Assembly: GCA_028699855.1 (NCBI GenBank)
Contig: JAQVTV010000009.1
Span: 1 to 15,389 of the forward strand
Direction of reading: 5' to 3'
DNA from: Candidatus Izemoplasmatales bacterium
Lineage (GTDB): Bacteria > Bacillota_I > Bacilli_A > Izemoplasmatales > Hujiaoplasmataceae
Length of the DNA stretch: 15,389 bases
Part shown: positions 1-7,660 of the stretch, piece by piece
Numbering within the stretch: the first letter of the stretch is position 1
How the letters are laid out: each line of letters opens with the position of its first letter
Position numbers and translations under genes: made by a program
The notes under the pieces: generated by a model
Seen by the model: only the letters and a program-made list of their open reading frames with translations
Told to the model about the DNA's origin: nothing
Databases searched by the model: none

Positions 1-1263
1 ATCCCAACGGAAGACTTGCTGACACTTTTGCGAAACCATAAAATTACCATTCCGACGTATGCTCATCGCTTTGTGTTAAGAGAAACCATACAACCAAAGG
101 TCTTCCAATCGAAACTTTATGAGACTTACACCGATGAACAGAAATATCGTCTACGCGGTTTCAAGGATTATTCGTTGTACCTGCTCGAGAAACTGATTTC
201 CGACTACAACCTCGACTTTGATGCCGCTAGATACAAAGAAACGCTGTTCAACCTGCTCTTTTTGAATCGCGAACTCTACGGTTTCAAGAACGCCTTCATC
301 GATGATCTTGAAAAGCTCAAATACAAATACGCTGTCGATTTTGAAAAGATCAATTATCGCGACTTCATCACGCAGTTTCAAGACATCCTCTTTGAGCCCA
401 AAGGGTATCTAGATGGCGTGAGTTTAAAAATTCTCAAGGATGTGCTGATTTTTTCGTGTACCTTGGGAGATTTGCGCGGTTTGGGTGAAAAGTATGGAGT
501 CAAGGTGCCCCGGCGCATCAACAAAGGCCGACTCATCGAGATTCTCGCCGCACGATTCCGTCTGAGTGGAGAAGAAGCGGAACTGCTTAACGACAAATCG
601 GTTCTCGAACTCGAAATATATGCCAAAGAAAAAGGCTTCAACATTTCCATCGACCTCAAGAAGAGCGACATGGTCGAATATATCATCTTCGAACTTGGAC
701 GCTATCATCAGGAAATGCAACGTGATCAGCATGATTACCAGATTCCGAAACCTACTGATCCCGACTCCGTGGAAATCGATGTGATGGAATTCGAGGGCAA
801 TGATCAGGACATTCCGGTCGTTGAACTGGAAGAAGAGGTTGAAGACGTGCCAGTGGTCGTCGAAGAAGATATCGATGAAATCTCGCCCGTTTCAGAACCC
901 GCCGAAGAACCTGTTGAACAGCCACTTCCCGAACCGATCATCGAAGAAGAGCCCGCACCTGTGGAGCCTCCGGTCGAGAAGGTCGAACCGGCTCCTGTGG
1001 TTGAAACGCCGAAAAAAGCCGAACCCGTAAAGGAAACACTCATTCCCGAAGAATTTTCCGACCAGGAAAAAGAATTACTGGATGAAAAAATCAATTTGAT
1101 CATCAAGAAATACCACAAACAAAAACGTCGTCGCCGTTTCTGGACCGCATTCACGATCATCTTCGCTGTCTTGGTTCTGGGTTTCGTCGGCTACTGCTAT
1201 CTGTATTACACGGTCATTGATATTGGAAAACTGCCATTCAATATTCCTGTTTTTTGGCAATAA
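1..1263 (+). CDS. Unrecognised membrane-anchored protein with SAP/Rho-N-like segments, 5' partial
   Basis: The frame is open from base 1, so the start lies outside the window; 420 residues are visible. I do not recognise the family. The first ~150 residues are helical and rich in charged and aromatic residues. Two segments (about 463-558 and 598-693) follow the pattern of SAP/Rho-N-type helical motifs: a Leu-rich helix, then KYGVKVPRRINKGRLIEIL in the first and KGFNISIDLKKSDMVEYI in the second; such motifs often bind nucleic acid. A low-complexity Pro/Glu/Val linker covers about 811-1066. A basic cluster (KQKRRRR) then precedes one hydrophobic helix of about 24 residues from 1138, followed by a short tail, so the bulk of the protein is predicted to be cytoplasmic with the C-terminus anchored in the membrane. 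The stop lies 14 bases before mutS, indicating co-transcription. The SAP-like call is by eye only; a role in DNA or RNA tethering is speculation. Confidence 0.85.
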   Translation: MPTEDLLTLLRNHKITIPTYAHRFVLRETIQPKVFQSKLYETYTDEQKYRLRGFKDYSLYLLEKLISDYNLDFDAARYKETLFNLLFLNRELYGFKNAFIDDLEKLKYKYAVDFEKINYRDFITQFQDILFEPKGYLDGVSLKILKDVLIFSCTLGDLRGLGEKYGVKVPRRINKGRLIEILAARFRLSGEEAELLNDKSVLELEIYAKEKGFNISIDLKKSDMVEYIIFELGRYHQEMQRDQHDYQIPKPTDPDSVEIDVMEFEGNDQDIPVVELEEEVEDVPVVVEEDIDEISPVSEPAEEPVEQPLPEPIIEEEPAPVEPPVEKVEPAPVVETPKKAEPVKETLIPEEFSDQEKELLDEKINLIIKKYHKQKRRRRFWTAFTIIFAVLVLGFVGYCYLYYTVIDIGKLPFNIPVFWQ

Positions 1264-1277
1264 TCAGGTGATTCTTC

Positions 1278-3866
1278 TTGAATAACATCGATCCTAGCCG
1301 TTATACCCCGATGATGCAACAATATCTTGAAATCAAAAAAGACTATACCGACTATATAGTCTTTTTTCGACTTGGAGACTTTTATGAAATGTTTTTCACC
1401 GATGCCATCCTCGCATCCAAGGAGTTGGAAATCGTACTCACGGGAAGAGATGCCGGTGTCAGTGAACGCGTTCCGATGTGCGGGGTTCCCTATCATGCGG
1501 CTGGATTATACATTGACAGACTCATCGAAAAGGGTTATAAAGTTGCGATCGTTGAGCAGGTCGAGGATCCAAGCCAGGCCAAAGGCATCGTCAAACGCGA
1601 TGTCATCCAGCTTATCACACCGGGGACCATCATTGATCCATCAGCGCTCGATGAGCGACAGAACCATTTCATCGGTGCGTTGGCTGTTTCCAAAGGACTG
1701 GTTGACCTTGCCTACTGTGATTTGACAACGGGACAGAATCACATTGTGGCTATTCCTGATGATATCGATTTGGTATCGAGTGAGATCATGAATCTCAACC
1801 TTAGAGAATTGATCGTCTCAAGTGATTTCAATCGCAAGCAACTCGCGCGAACTTTAGAGCAATACCCCTTGACCTTGTCAGTATCGGATGAAGTCCATAT
1901 CCCTGATTATTATCGTTCCCTCATACAAGACATCTATGATAAATACATGTTGCATGCCTTCGGTCGATTGATCAACTATTTGCTCAAGACACAGAAGCGC
2001 GAACTCATGCACTTGCAAAAGGTCGTCGTATTCGAATCCCGTCAATATTTGCGGATGGATCATCAGACAATCCGCAATCTGGAATTGATCGACACGATCC
2101 GCAGCCAACAACGTCAAGGCACATTATTATGGCTGTTGGATCATTGTGAAACCGCGATGGGATCGAGAATGCTCAAACAAAACATCTTGCGGCCGATGAT
2201 CCATCGGGACAGGATCGTTGAACGTCACCAAACGGTCGAGGCATTCAACGAGCATTTTATCGTCCGCGAGGAAATCAGGAAACACCTGAGTCATATCTAT
2301 GATCTCGAACGGATTATCGGTCGCGTGAGTTTCGGGACTGCCAATGCGAAGGACCTCGTGAATCTCTCGCGTTCACTTCGCCATGCGCCTGAGATTTTCG
2401 GTCTAATCCAGTCCACAAAACATCCCTCGATCATGCGACTCGCAGAATCGATTCATGATTTCACCTCCTTGACCGAACTGATTGACCAAGCGATTGTGGA
2501 CGACCCACCTTTCACAATCAAGGAAGGCGGCATGATTCGCGCAGGATATTCAGCGGAACTCGATGAAATCCACTATCATTCGACGCATGGGAAAGAATGG
2601 CTTGAAGCATTCGAGACCGCGGAACGTGAACGCACCGGTATCCGCAAACTGAAAATCGGTTCGAACCGCGTATTCGGGTATTACATCGAGGTGACCAAGA
2701 GCCAAATCGATTTGGTTAAGCCCGAATTCGGGTACGAACGCAAACAGACGCTGGCCAATTCAGAACGTTTTATCACGGATGAACTCAAGCAAAAAGAAGC
2801 GATGATTCTCCATGCACTTGAATCGAGCATTGCCCTCGAGTATCAACTCTTTGTCGATATCCGCGATCGCGTCCGCGAGCAGATCCTAGAACTCCAAGCC
2901 TTGGCGAAGCGCCTCGCACTCATCGATATTCTCATCGCATTTTCCCGCGTGGCCATGGATTATCGATATGTCAGGCCCGAGATCATCGAAGAATCCAAGA
3001 TGATGATTTATGAAGGTCGTCATCCGGTGGTCGAACGGATGTTGACGGAGACGACATTTGTCCCTAACGATCTGATGATGGACACCGCGACATCGATCCT
3101 TCTCATCACGGGACCCAATATGTCCGGGAAATCCACCTATATGCGTCAACTGGCACTCATCGTCATCATGTCGCAAATTGGTGCGTTTATCCCTGCAAGT
3201 CAAGCGTCTTTACCGATATTCGATCAGATATTCACACGCATTGGCGCACTGGACGATCTTGCCAAAGGACAATCGACATTCATGGTTGAAATGCTCGACG
3301 TCAATAACGCGTTGAAAAACGCCACCTCATCCAGTTTGATTCTTTATGATGAAATCGGCCGCGGGACGGCCACGTATGATGGTATGGCGCTCGCTCAGGC
3401 AATCATCGAATATCATCACCATAAGATCCGCGCCAAAACATTGTTCTCGACGCATTATCATGAGTTGACCTATCTGGAAGATCAACTTTCATCTCTACAC
3501 AACGTCCATGTTCAGGCGCGCGAGGAGAAAGGTAATATCGTATTTCTTCATAAAGTCAAGGATGGACCCACGGATCGTTCCTACGGAATCCACGTGGCAA
3601 AACTCGCGCATATGCCCGCCGTTTTGATCAAGCGTGCGCGAGATATTTTGGAGGAACTCGAGAAAAATCACGGATATAACGTCGTGAAGCCGCAAACCAT
3701 CGATTTGTTCAATTACGAGGAAGCGATTCAGAGCGAGACCGCGATACAAGATCATTACGCGTCCATCATCGAGCAAATCAAGGAAATCGATATTGCGGAA
3801 ATGACACCGATGAAGGCCATCAATATTCTCGCGTCCATCATCGAAAGAATCCATAAGCAATCGTAA
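1278..3866 (+). CDS. mutS: DNA mismatch repair protein MutS
   Basis: MutS recognises mispaired and unpaired bases and, after ATP exchange, recruits MutL. All landmarks are present in 862 residues, a normal length: the mismatch-reading GDFYEMF motif (F35, E37), the Walker A motif GPNMSGKST (from G612), the Walker B motif LYDEIGRGTATYDG (D691, E692) and the FSTHYHEL segment, followed by a C-terminal helical dimerisation tail. QTIDLF at 806-811 resembles the beta-clamp binding peptide (QLSLF type) with one extra residue. The start chosen is TTG at 1278: it follows an AGGTGAT Shine-Dalgarno with a 5-base spacing and gives the usual short N-terminus before YTPMMQQYLEIK; the first in-frame ATG would remove conserved residues. 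Upstream there are 14 bases to the preceding gene and downstream 25 bases to mutL, consistent with one operon. Confidence 0.98.
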   Translation: MNNIDPSRYTPMMQQYLEIKKDYTDYIVFFRLGDFYEMFFTDAILASKELEIVLTGRDAGVSERVPMCGVPYHAAGLYIDRLIEKGYKVAIVEQVEDPSQAKGIVKRDVIQLITPGTIIDPSALDERQNHFIGALAVSKGLVDLAYCDLTTGQNHIVAIPDDIDLVSSEIMNLNLRELIVSSDFNRKQLARTLEQYPLTLSVSDEVHIPDYYRSLIQDIYDKYMLHAFGRLINYLLKTQKRELMHLQKVVVFESRQYLRMDHQTIRNLELIDTIRSQQRQGTLLWLLDHCETAMGSRMLKQNILRPMIHRDRIVERHQTVEAFNEHFIVREEIRKHLSHIYDLERIIGRVSFGTANAKDLVNLSRSLRHAPEIFGLIQSTKHPSIMRLAESIHDFTSLTELIDQAIVDDPPFTIKEGGMIRAGYSAELDEIHYHSTHGKEWLEAFETAERERTGIRKLKIGSNRVFGYYIEVTKSQIDLVKPEFGYERKQTLANSERFITDELKQKEAMILHALESSIALEYQLFVDIRDRVREQILELQALAKRLALIDILIAFSRVAMDYRYVRPEIIEESKMMIYEGRHPVVERMLTETTFVPNDLMMDTATSILLITGPNMSGKSTYMRQLALIVIMSQIGAFIPASQASLPIFDQIFTRIGALDDLAKGQSTFMVEMLDVNNALKNATSSSLILYDEIGRGTATYDGMALAQAIIEYHHHKIRAKTLFSTHYHELTYLEDQLSSLHNVHVQAREEKGNIVFLHKVKDGPTDRSYGIHVAKLAHMPAVLIKRARDILEELEKNHGYNVVKPQTIDLFNYEEAIQSETAIQDHYASIIEQIKEIDIAEMTPMKAINILASIIERIHKQS
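1335..1367 (+). repeat. Perfect 13-bp inverted repeat inside the start of mutS
   Basis: AAAAAAGACTATA (1335-1347) and TATAGTCTTTTTT (1355-1367) are exact reverse complements around a 7-base loop. The 7-base word GACTATA also occurs twice (1341-1347 and 1350-1356). In RNA this forms an A-tract / stem / U-tract shape like a weak intrinsic terminator, about 60 bases after the mutS start codon. The coding sequence is uninterrupted and keeps the family's usual length. Whether it affects transcription is unknown; the stem has only two G-C pairs. Confidence 0.6.
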
Positions 3867-3891
3867 AAATCCATGAGAAAGAGGTAAGTTC

Positions 3892-5607
3892 ATGGGAAAA
3901 ATCATGCAACTCGAACCCAGACTCCAAAATATGATCGCAGCCGGCGAAGTCGTTGAACGTTTAGCTAATGTCGTCAAAGAATTGGTGGAAAACGCCATCG
4001 ATGCCGAGGCCACGATGATCGATATTGCTCTTGAAGAGTCGGGATTCAAAAAAATCGTGGTCCAGGACAATGGCAGCGGCATGGATGAGGCAGATGCCTC
4101 AGCGTGTTTCAATCGCCACGCGACATCAAAGATCCGTAGCGAATATGACTTGTTTCACATCCATTCATTGGGTTTTCGCGGTGAAGCGCTTCCGGCAATT
4201 GCATCTGTGTCTCACGTGGTGCTGACCACAACCCAAAGCGACGGAGCTGCTATTCAAATCATCTATCAAGACGGCCGTTTGATTGACAAAACATCAACAT
4301 CCGCCAAAAAAGGTACACGGGTCGAGGTGTCGCGTCTCTTTTATCATACACCCGCCCGATACAAATACCTGAAATCGCCTCAGACAGAACTCGGAGAGAT
4401 CCTGTCGTTGGTCAATGCGTACGCCATCGGTCATCCAAAGATCGCCTTTTCCATCATGAATAACGGAAAATCGTATTTTCATACTTCCGGATCTGGAGAT
4501 ATGCGCGAGATCTTCGCACGCATTTACGGACTTGAAGTGGCAAAATCCATGCAATTTTTCTCAGGCAGTAATCGTGATTATCGGATATCCGGATACGCGG
4601 CATCCCCGTTGGAAAATCGGGCGAGCCGCAAATATATGAGCATCTTTGTGAACCATCGCGTCATCAAAAACTATCCGCTGACGCAAGTGTTTGAACGCGC
4701 TTATCATCAGAAACTTCCGATCAAGCGGTATCCGATTGTCCATTTGGATATCGAGGTCGATCCGCAATTGATCGATGTCAACGTTCATCCCAACAAATTA
4801 GAAATCAAATTTTCTGAAATCGAATCACTCCACGCTTTGATATATTCCTCGATTTCGAACTTGTTCGTTTCCTACCGCATCACCGAGACCGCGCATCTCG
4901 CAAATGAAGGCTCCGATCATCCAAAGCAGGAACGTTATTTCAACCAAACGTTACTGGAGACTGATCCAAAGGATTTTGACACCTTTACGGAGCGTTTTGA
5001 AGTCAGAGATGCACAAGATGCGAGAGAACTCGCATATATCGGTCAACTACACGGCACCTATCTCATCTTTCAAAACAGTGAAGGTATGTGGCTGATCGAT
5101 CAACACGCGGCAGCGGAACGGATTCGCTACGAGTTATATCGGAAAGCCATGTCGCTTCCGATGAAGACGGTGTATGACTTGCTCATCCCGCTGGAGGTGT
5201 CGTTCAAAGACGACATCGCCATCCACATAGACACCGATTTTCGCAAGCGCCTTGAAGTCTGGGGTGTCACATTGGTTCCTATGGAGGGCGCAGAGTCGCG
5301 CTTTCAAGTGCTTCAAATCCCCAGTTGGTTTGCTCAAGGGCAAGAAATCGCGTTTGTCGAAGAAATGGTGATGTATCTGCTGGACCATCAATCGATGGAT
5401 CCTGGCGCGTTGCAAGACGAAATCGCGATCTTGCTGGCATGCAAGAGATCTATCAAGGCCAACCAATATGTCGATTCCCGTGAAGCCTATTCTCTGGTAA
5501 GCCAACTCGAGTTATGTACAAACCCCGATACGTGTCCTCATGGACGCCCCATCCGCGTGATGTTTCGCTTGAAAGATATCGAGAAATGGTTCAAGAGGGC
5601 CGAGTGA
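3892..5607 (+). CDS. mutL: DNA mismatch repair protein MutL with endonuclease motif
   Basis: MutL couples MutS recognition to strand incision. The N-terminal GHKL ATPase shows IAAGEVVER, KELVENAIDA (catalytic E30, Mg-binding N34), DNGSGM, RHATSKI, GFRGEALPAIASV and GTRVEV. The C-terminal half carries the metal-binding endonuclease motif DQHA-x2-E-x4-E (D403, H405, E409, E414) and the supporting ACK (516-518) and CPHGRP (548-553) motifs, so this is the nicking type used by bacteria without MutH. Length is 571 residues, somewhat shorter than the ~627 of Bacillus, mainly in the linker. Two oddities: the usual VVERP reads VVERL (L24), and the region matching the clamp-binding peptide of Bacillus MutL (Q-E-M-I-V-P type) reads YDLLIP (428-433), lacking the glutamine. 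The ATG start has an AAGAGGT site 6 bases upstream. Its TGA stop overlaps the miaA start by one base. Confidence 0.97.
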   Translation: MGKIMQLEPRLQNMIAAGEVVERLANVVKELVENAIDAEATMIDIALEESGFKKIVVQDNGSGMDEADASACFNRHATSKIRSEYDLFHIHSLGFRGEALPAIASVSHVVLTTTQSDGAAIQIIYQDGRLIDKTSTSAKKGTRVEVSRLFYHTPARYKYLKSPQTELGEILSLVNAYAIGHPKIAFSIMNNGKSYFHTSGSGDMREIFARIYGLEVAKSMQFFSGSNRDYRISGYAASPLENRASRKYMSIFVNHRVIKNYPLTQVFERAYHQKLPIKRYPIVHLDIEVDPQLIDVNVHPNKLEIKFSEIESLHALIYSSISNLFVSYRITETAHLANEGSDHPKQERYFNQTLLETDPKDFDTFTERFEVRDAQDARELAYIGQLHGTYLIFQNSEGMWLIDQHAAAERIRYELYRKAMSLPMKTVYDLLIPLEVSFKDDIAIHIDTDFRKRLEVWGVTLVPMEGAESRFQVLQIPSWFAQGQEIAFVEEMVMYLLDHQSMDPGALQDEIAILLACKRSIKANQYVDSREAYSLVSQLELCTNPDTCPHGRPIRVMFRLKDIEKWFKRAE

Positions 5608-6503
5608 TGATCCCGATTCTATCGATCGTGGGGCCGACAGCGACCGGAAAAAGCGAAGTCGGAATCGTTCTTGCCCAAGCATTCAACGGCGAGATCATTT
5701 CTGCAGACGCATTTCAGTTTTATCATGGACTCGATATCGCCACTGCGAAAATACCGCTCGACGCGCAACAATCCATTCCTCATCACCTGCTCGACATATT
5801 GGATCCGAATGACGATTTCTCCGTCTATCAGTTTCAAAAATGCGTGCACGCGAAAATCGATGAACTCCGTGAACGCGGGAAAACACCGATTCTTGTCGGA
5901 GGATCGGGATTGTATCTCAAGGCCGTGTTGTATGACTATCGATTCATCGGCCCGAAACGTCGTGATGATCACCCCTATGTGCGGTTATCAAACGAGGAAT
6001 TATATGAACTCCTCAGACAAAGAGCACCCGAAGCATCCAGCGACATTCATCCTAATCAACGCCGCAGGATCTTGAGATGTCTGGAGATAATCGATTCTAC
6101 CGGCCAGTTGAATCCGGAATCAGATGTCATCCCCTCCGAGCTTCATCCGCTCATCATCGGTCTGGAGATGGAACGCCCTGTTCTCTATCAACGGATCGAA
6201 AAACGCGTCGATACGATGCTTGATATGGGGTTGCTTGCCGAAGCGCACATGGTATATACGGAATACCGCCATACCCAAGTCGCTCAAGCCATTGGGTATA
6301 AGGAGTTTTTCCCTTACTTCGAAGGAGATATTCGGCTTGAAGAAGCCATTCGTTTGGTGAAACAACACTCACGGAATTATGCCAAAAGACAAATGACATG
6401 GTTCAAGAATCAGATGGATGTCCATTGGTTTTTGAGAGATGCAGACCAACTTGAGCGTTCACAAAAACAAGTCATCGACTTTGTGAAGGATTTCTATAAA
6501 TAA
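5607..6503 (+). CDS. miaA: tRNA dimethylallyltransferase MiaA
   Basis: MiaA transfers a dimethylallyl group to N6 of adenosine 37 in tRNAs reading UNN codons, improving decoding. The 298-residue protein has the P-loop GPTATGKS (9-16), the substrate-site segment ADAFQFYHGLDIATAK (family consensus DSMQVYKGLDIGTAK, so S and M are replaced here by A and F), HHLLDILDP, the VGGSGLYL segment and the C-terminal AIGYKEFFPY and RNYAKRQMTWFK segments. The start chosen is ATG 5607, which shares its A with the mutL stop (TGATG) and has AGAGGG 7 bases upstream; this arrangement suggests translational coupling. An upstream in-frame ATG (5514) would add 31 residues that only read mutL sequence in another frame, so I rejected it. 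Last gene of the mutS-mutL-miaA cluster. Confidence 0.97.
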   Translation: MIPILSIVGPTATGKSEVGIVLAQAFNGEIISADAFQFYHGLDIATAKIPLDAQQSIPHHLLDILDPNDDFSVYQFQKCVHAKIDELRERGKTPILVGGSGLYLKAVLYDYRFIGPKRRDDHPYVRLSNEELYELLRQRAPEASSDIHPNQRRRILRCLEIIDSTGQLNPESDVIPSELHPLIIGLEMERPVLYQRIEKRVDTMLDMGLLAEAHMVYTEYRHTQVAQAIGYKEFFPYFEGDIRLEEAIRLVKQHSRNYAKRQMTWFKNQMDVHWFLRDADQLERSQKQVIDFVKDFYK

Positions 6504-6509
6504 CACAAT

Positions 6510-6541
6510 AAAAAAGGGTTCACATCGGTATGTGAACCCTT
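6510..6541 (-). terminator. Intrinsic terminator of the rhodanese-like gene
   Basis: AAGGGTTCACAT (6514-6525) and ATGTGAACCCTT (6530-6541) form a perfect 12-bp stem with a 4-base loop. On the minus strand the stem is followed by six T (complement of 6510-6515), the classic terminator form, 16 bases after the minus-strand gene's stop. On the plus strand, after miaA, the stem is followed by TGAAAAT, so it is a poor plus-strand terminator. Confidence 0.85.
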
Positions 6542-6556
6542 GAAAATATCATCGTC

Positions 6557-6946
6557 TCACTTAAGTGGGAATGTCCATGTATCCAATCCGCCTTTGAGGA
6601 CGTAGATGGGGCGATAGCCTTTGCGGATGAGTTTCTTCGCCACGCTACGAACGAGCCCGCTACCTGTTTTGTCATAAAGAAATACGGCTTGGTCGCGACG
6701 GATCTTGCTTAAGGATTGAAACAAGGAGCGTTTAGGAAAATTGCGACTGCCATTGATGCGCTCACTCGAAAAATCATTTTCACCGCGAAGATCGAGCAAT
6801 TGTCCTTTGCGCATGTTGAGTCTGAATTCCTCAGCATCGAGCATGACGATTTGCGTATAATCGTGGCGTCGGCGCATAGAAATCAAAATACCTACCAAGA
6901 GACCAATACCTATGGGCAATACCCATTCCCAAACTGCTAGAAACAT
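6557..6946 (-). CDS. Membrane-anchored rhodanese-like protein without the catalytic Cys
   Basis: A 129-residue protein with one N-terminal hydrophobic helix (about residues 3-23), then basic residues (MRRRH), placing the following domain in the cytoplasm. Residues ~35-127 fit a rhodanese fold: LLDLRGENDFSSERINGSRNFP is the typical first half, AVFLYDKTGSGLVRSVAKKL the active-site loop and GYRPIYVLKGGLDTW the end. In sulfurtransferases the loop begins with a catalytic cysteine; here that place is D92, so no persulfide can form and a binding or structural role is more likely. Similar anchored, Cys-less rhodanese-like proteins occur in other Bacillota, to my knowledge without a settled function. 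The start is ATG 6946, with GAGGTGAT 5 bases upstream on the minus strand; an ATG 4 bases nearer the site is too close and out of frame. The gene is flanked by its own promoter and terminator, divergent from efp. Confidence 0.93.
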   Translation of the reverse strand: MFLAVWEWVLPIGIGLLVGILISMRRRHDYTQIVMLDAEEFRLNMRKGQLLDLRGENDFSSERINGSRNFPKRSLFQSLSKIRRDQAVFLYDKTGSGLVRSVAKKLIRKGYRPIYVLKGGLDTWTFPLK

Positions 6947-6977
6947 CCATTATCACCTCAAAAAAGACACTCTATTC

Positions 6978-7006
6978 ATTATAGTAGAGATGAATTGTGT
7001 TGTCAA
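6978..7006 (-). promoter_or_regulatory. Sigma-A-type promoter of the rhodanese-like gene
   Basis: On the minus strand, TTGACA (7006-7001) and TATAAT (6983-6978) are both perfect consensus hexamers separated by exactly 17 bases. The predicted start near 6971 leaves a short leader before the gene's GAGGTGAT site. The -35 box overlaps that of the divergent efp promoter. Confidence 0.85.
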
Positions 7007-7028
7007 CCACCGAAAACTATAATATAAT
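7000..7028 (+). promoter_or_regulatory. Sigma-A-type promoter of efp
   Basis: TTGTCA (7000-7005) and TATAAT (7023-7028) lie 17 bases apart; a second TATAAT starts 5 bases earlier (7018). The predicted start near 7035 gives a leader of about 37 bases to the efp ATG. The -35 box shares five bases with the -35 of the opposing promoter. Confidence 0.8.
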
Positions 7029-7071
7029 AGACGTGAAATATTTCTACCCTTAACATTCTTTGGAGGATCCA

Positions 7072-7632
7072 ATGATTAGCACGAATGACTTTAGAACAGG
7101 TGTCACGATCGAATATGAAGGAAATATCTATTCGATCATCGAATTTCAACATGTCAAGCCAGGAAAAGGGAGTGCATTTGTCCGAACGAGGTTGCGCAAC
7201 CTCCGGACCCAGGCCGTAATCGATAAAACGTTCAATGCCGGTATCAGCATCCAAACCGCGCAAATCGATAAATCACAGATGCAGTATCTATACGCTTCGG
7301 GGGATATCCATGTCTTCATGAACAACGATACCTACGAACAAGTGGAAATCCATCAAAGTCAAATCGAAAATGAACTCATGTATTTGACGGAAGGCATGTC
7401 CATCAACATCATCAGCTTCGAACATGAAATCCTCGGCCTCGAATTGCCGGACAAAGTCGTGCTCGAAGTCGTCGAGACCGCAGGGGGTGCGAAAGGAAAT
7501 ACCGCATCGAACGCCACTAAAGAAGCCATGACCAACACGGGTTTGAAGCTACTAGTGCCTCTGTTTATCGAAACAGGAGAAAAAATTGTTGTATCTACAT
7601 CGACGGGTAAATATGATACCCGAGCGAAATAG
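7072..7632 (+). CDS. efp: Elongation factor P
   Basis: EF-P enters the ribosomal E site and relieves stalling at consecutive prolines. The 186-residue protein has the three-domain layout and normal length: an N-terminal KOW-like domain with the loop KPGKGSAFVR, in which K32 at the tip is the residue modified in many bacteria, then the TFNAG segment and OB domains ending in the C-terminal signature region (KGNTASNATK, VPLFIETGEKI, STSTGKYDTR). The lysine loop suggests a Lys-type EF-P, such as the aminopentanol-modified form in Bacillus, rather than an Arg-rhamnosylated one; the actual modification cannot be read from sequence. The start is ATG 7072, with GGAGG 5 bases upstream; a TTG at 7060 in the same frame lies before that site and is rejected. 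Followed after 28 bases by the CNNM/CBS gene. Confidence 0.98.
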   Translation: MISTNDFRTGVTIEYEGNIYSIIEFQHVKPGKGSAFVRTRLRNLRTQAVIDKTFNAGISIQTAQIDKSQMQYLYASGDIHVFMNNDTYEQVEIHQSQIENELMYLTEGMSINIISFEHEILGLELPDKVVLEVVETAGGAKGNTASNATKEAMTNTGLKLLVPLFIETGEKIVVSTSTGKYDTRAK

Positions 7633-7660
7633 TTGATTCATTACAGGGAGTGATGTATTC

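Noticed and set aside
3495..4112. Minus-strand 205-residue open frame spanning mutS end and mutL start
   Set aside because: It overlaps two certain genes, has low-complexity Ser/Leu composition and resembles no family; it is a shadow of the plus-strand codons.
5514..5606. Upstream in-frame ATG for miaA
   Set aside because: It would add 31 residues lying wholly in mutL coding sequence; ATG 5607 has a ribosome site and starts just before the P-loop as in the family.
6514..6541. The same hairpin as terminator for miaA on the plus strand
   Set aside because: The plus-strand side lacks a T-tract (TGAAAAT follows), so I assign it to the minus-strand gene only.
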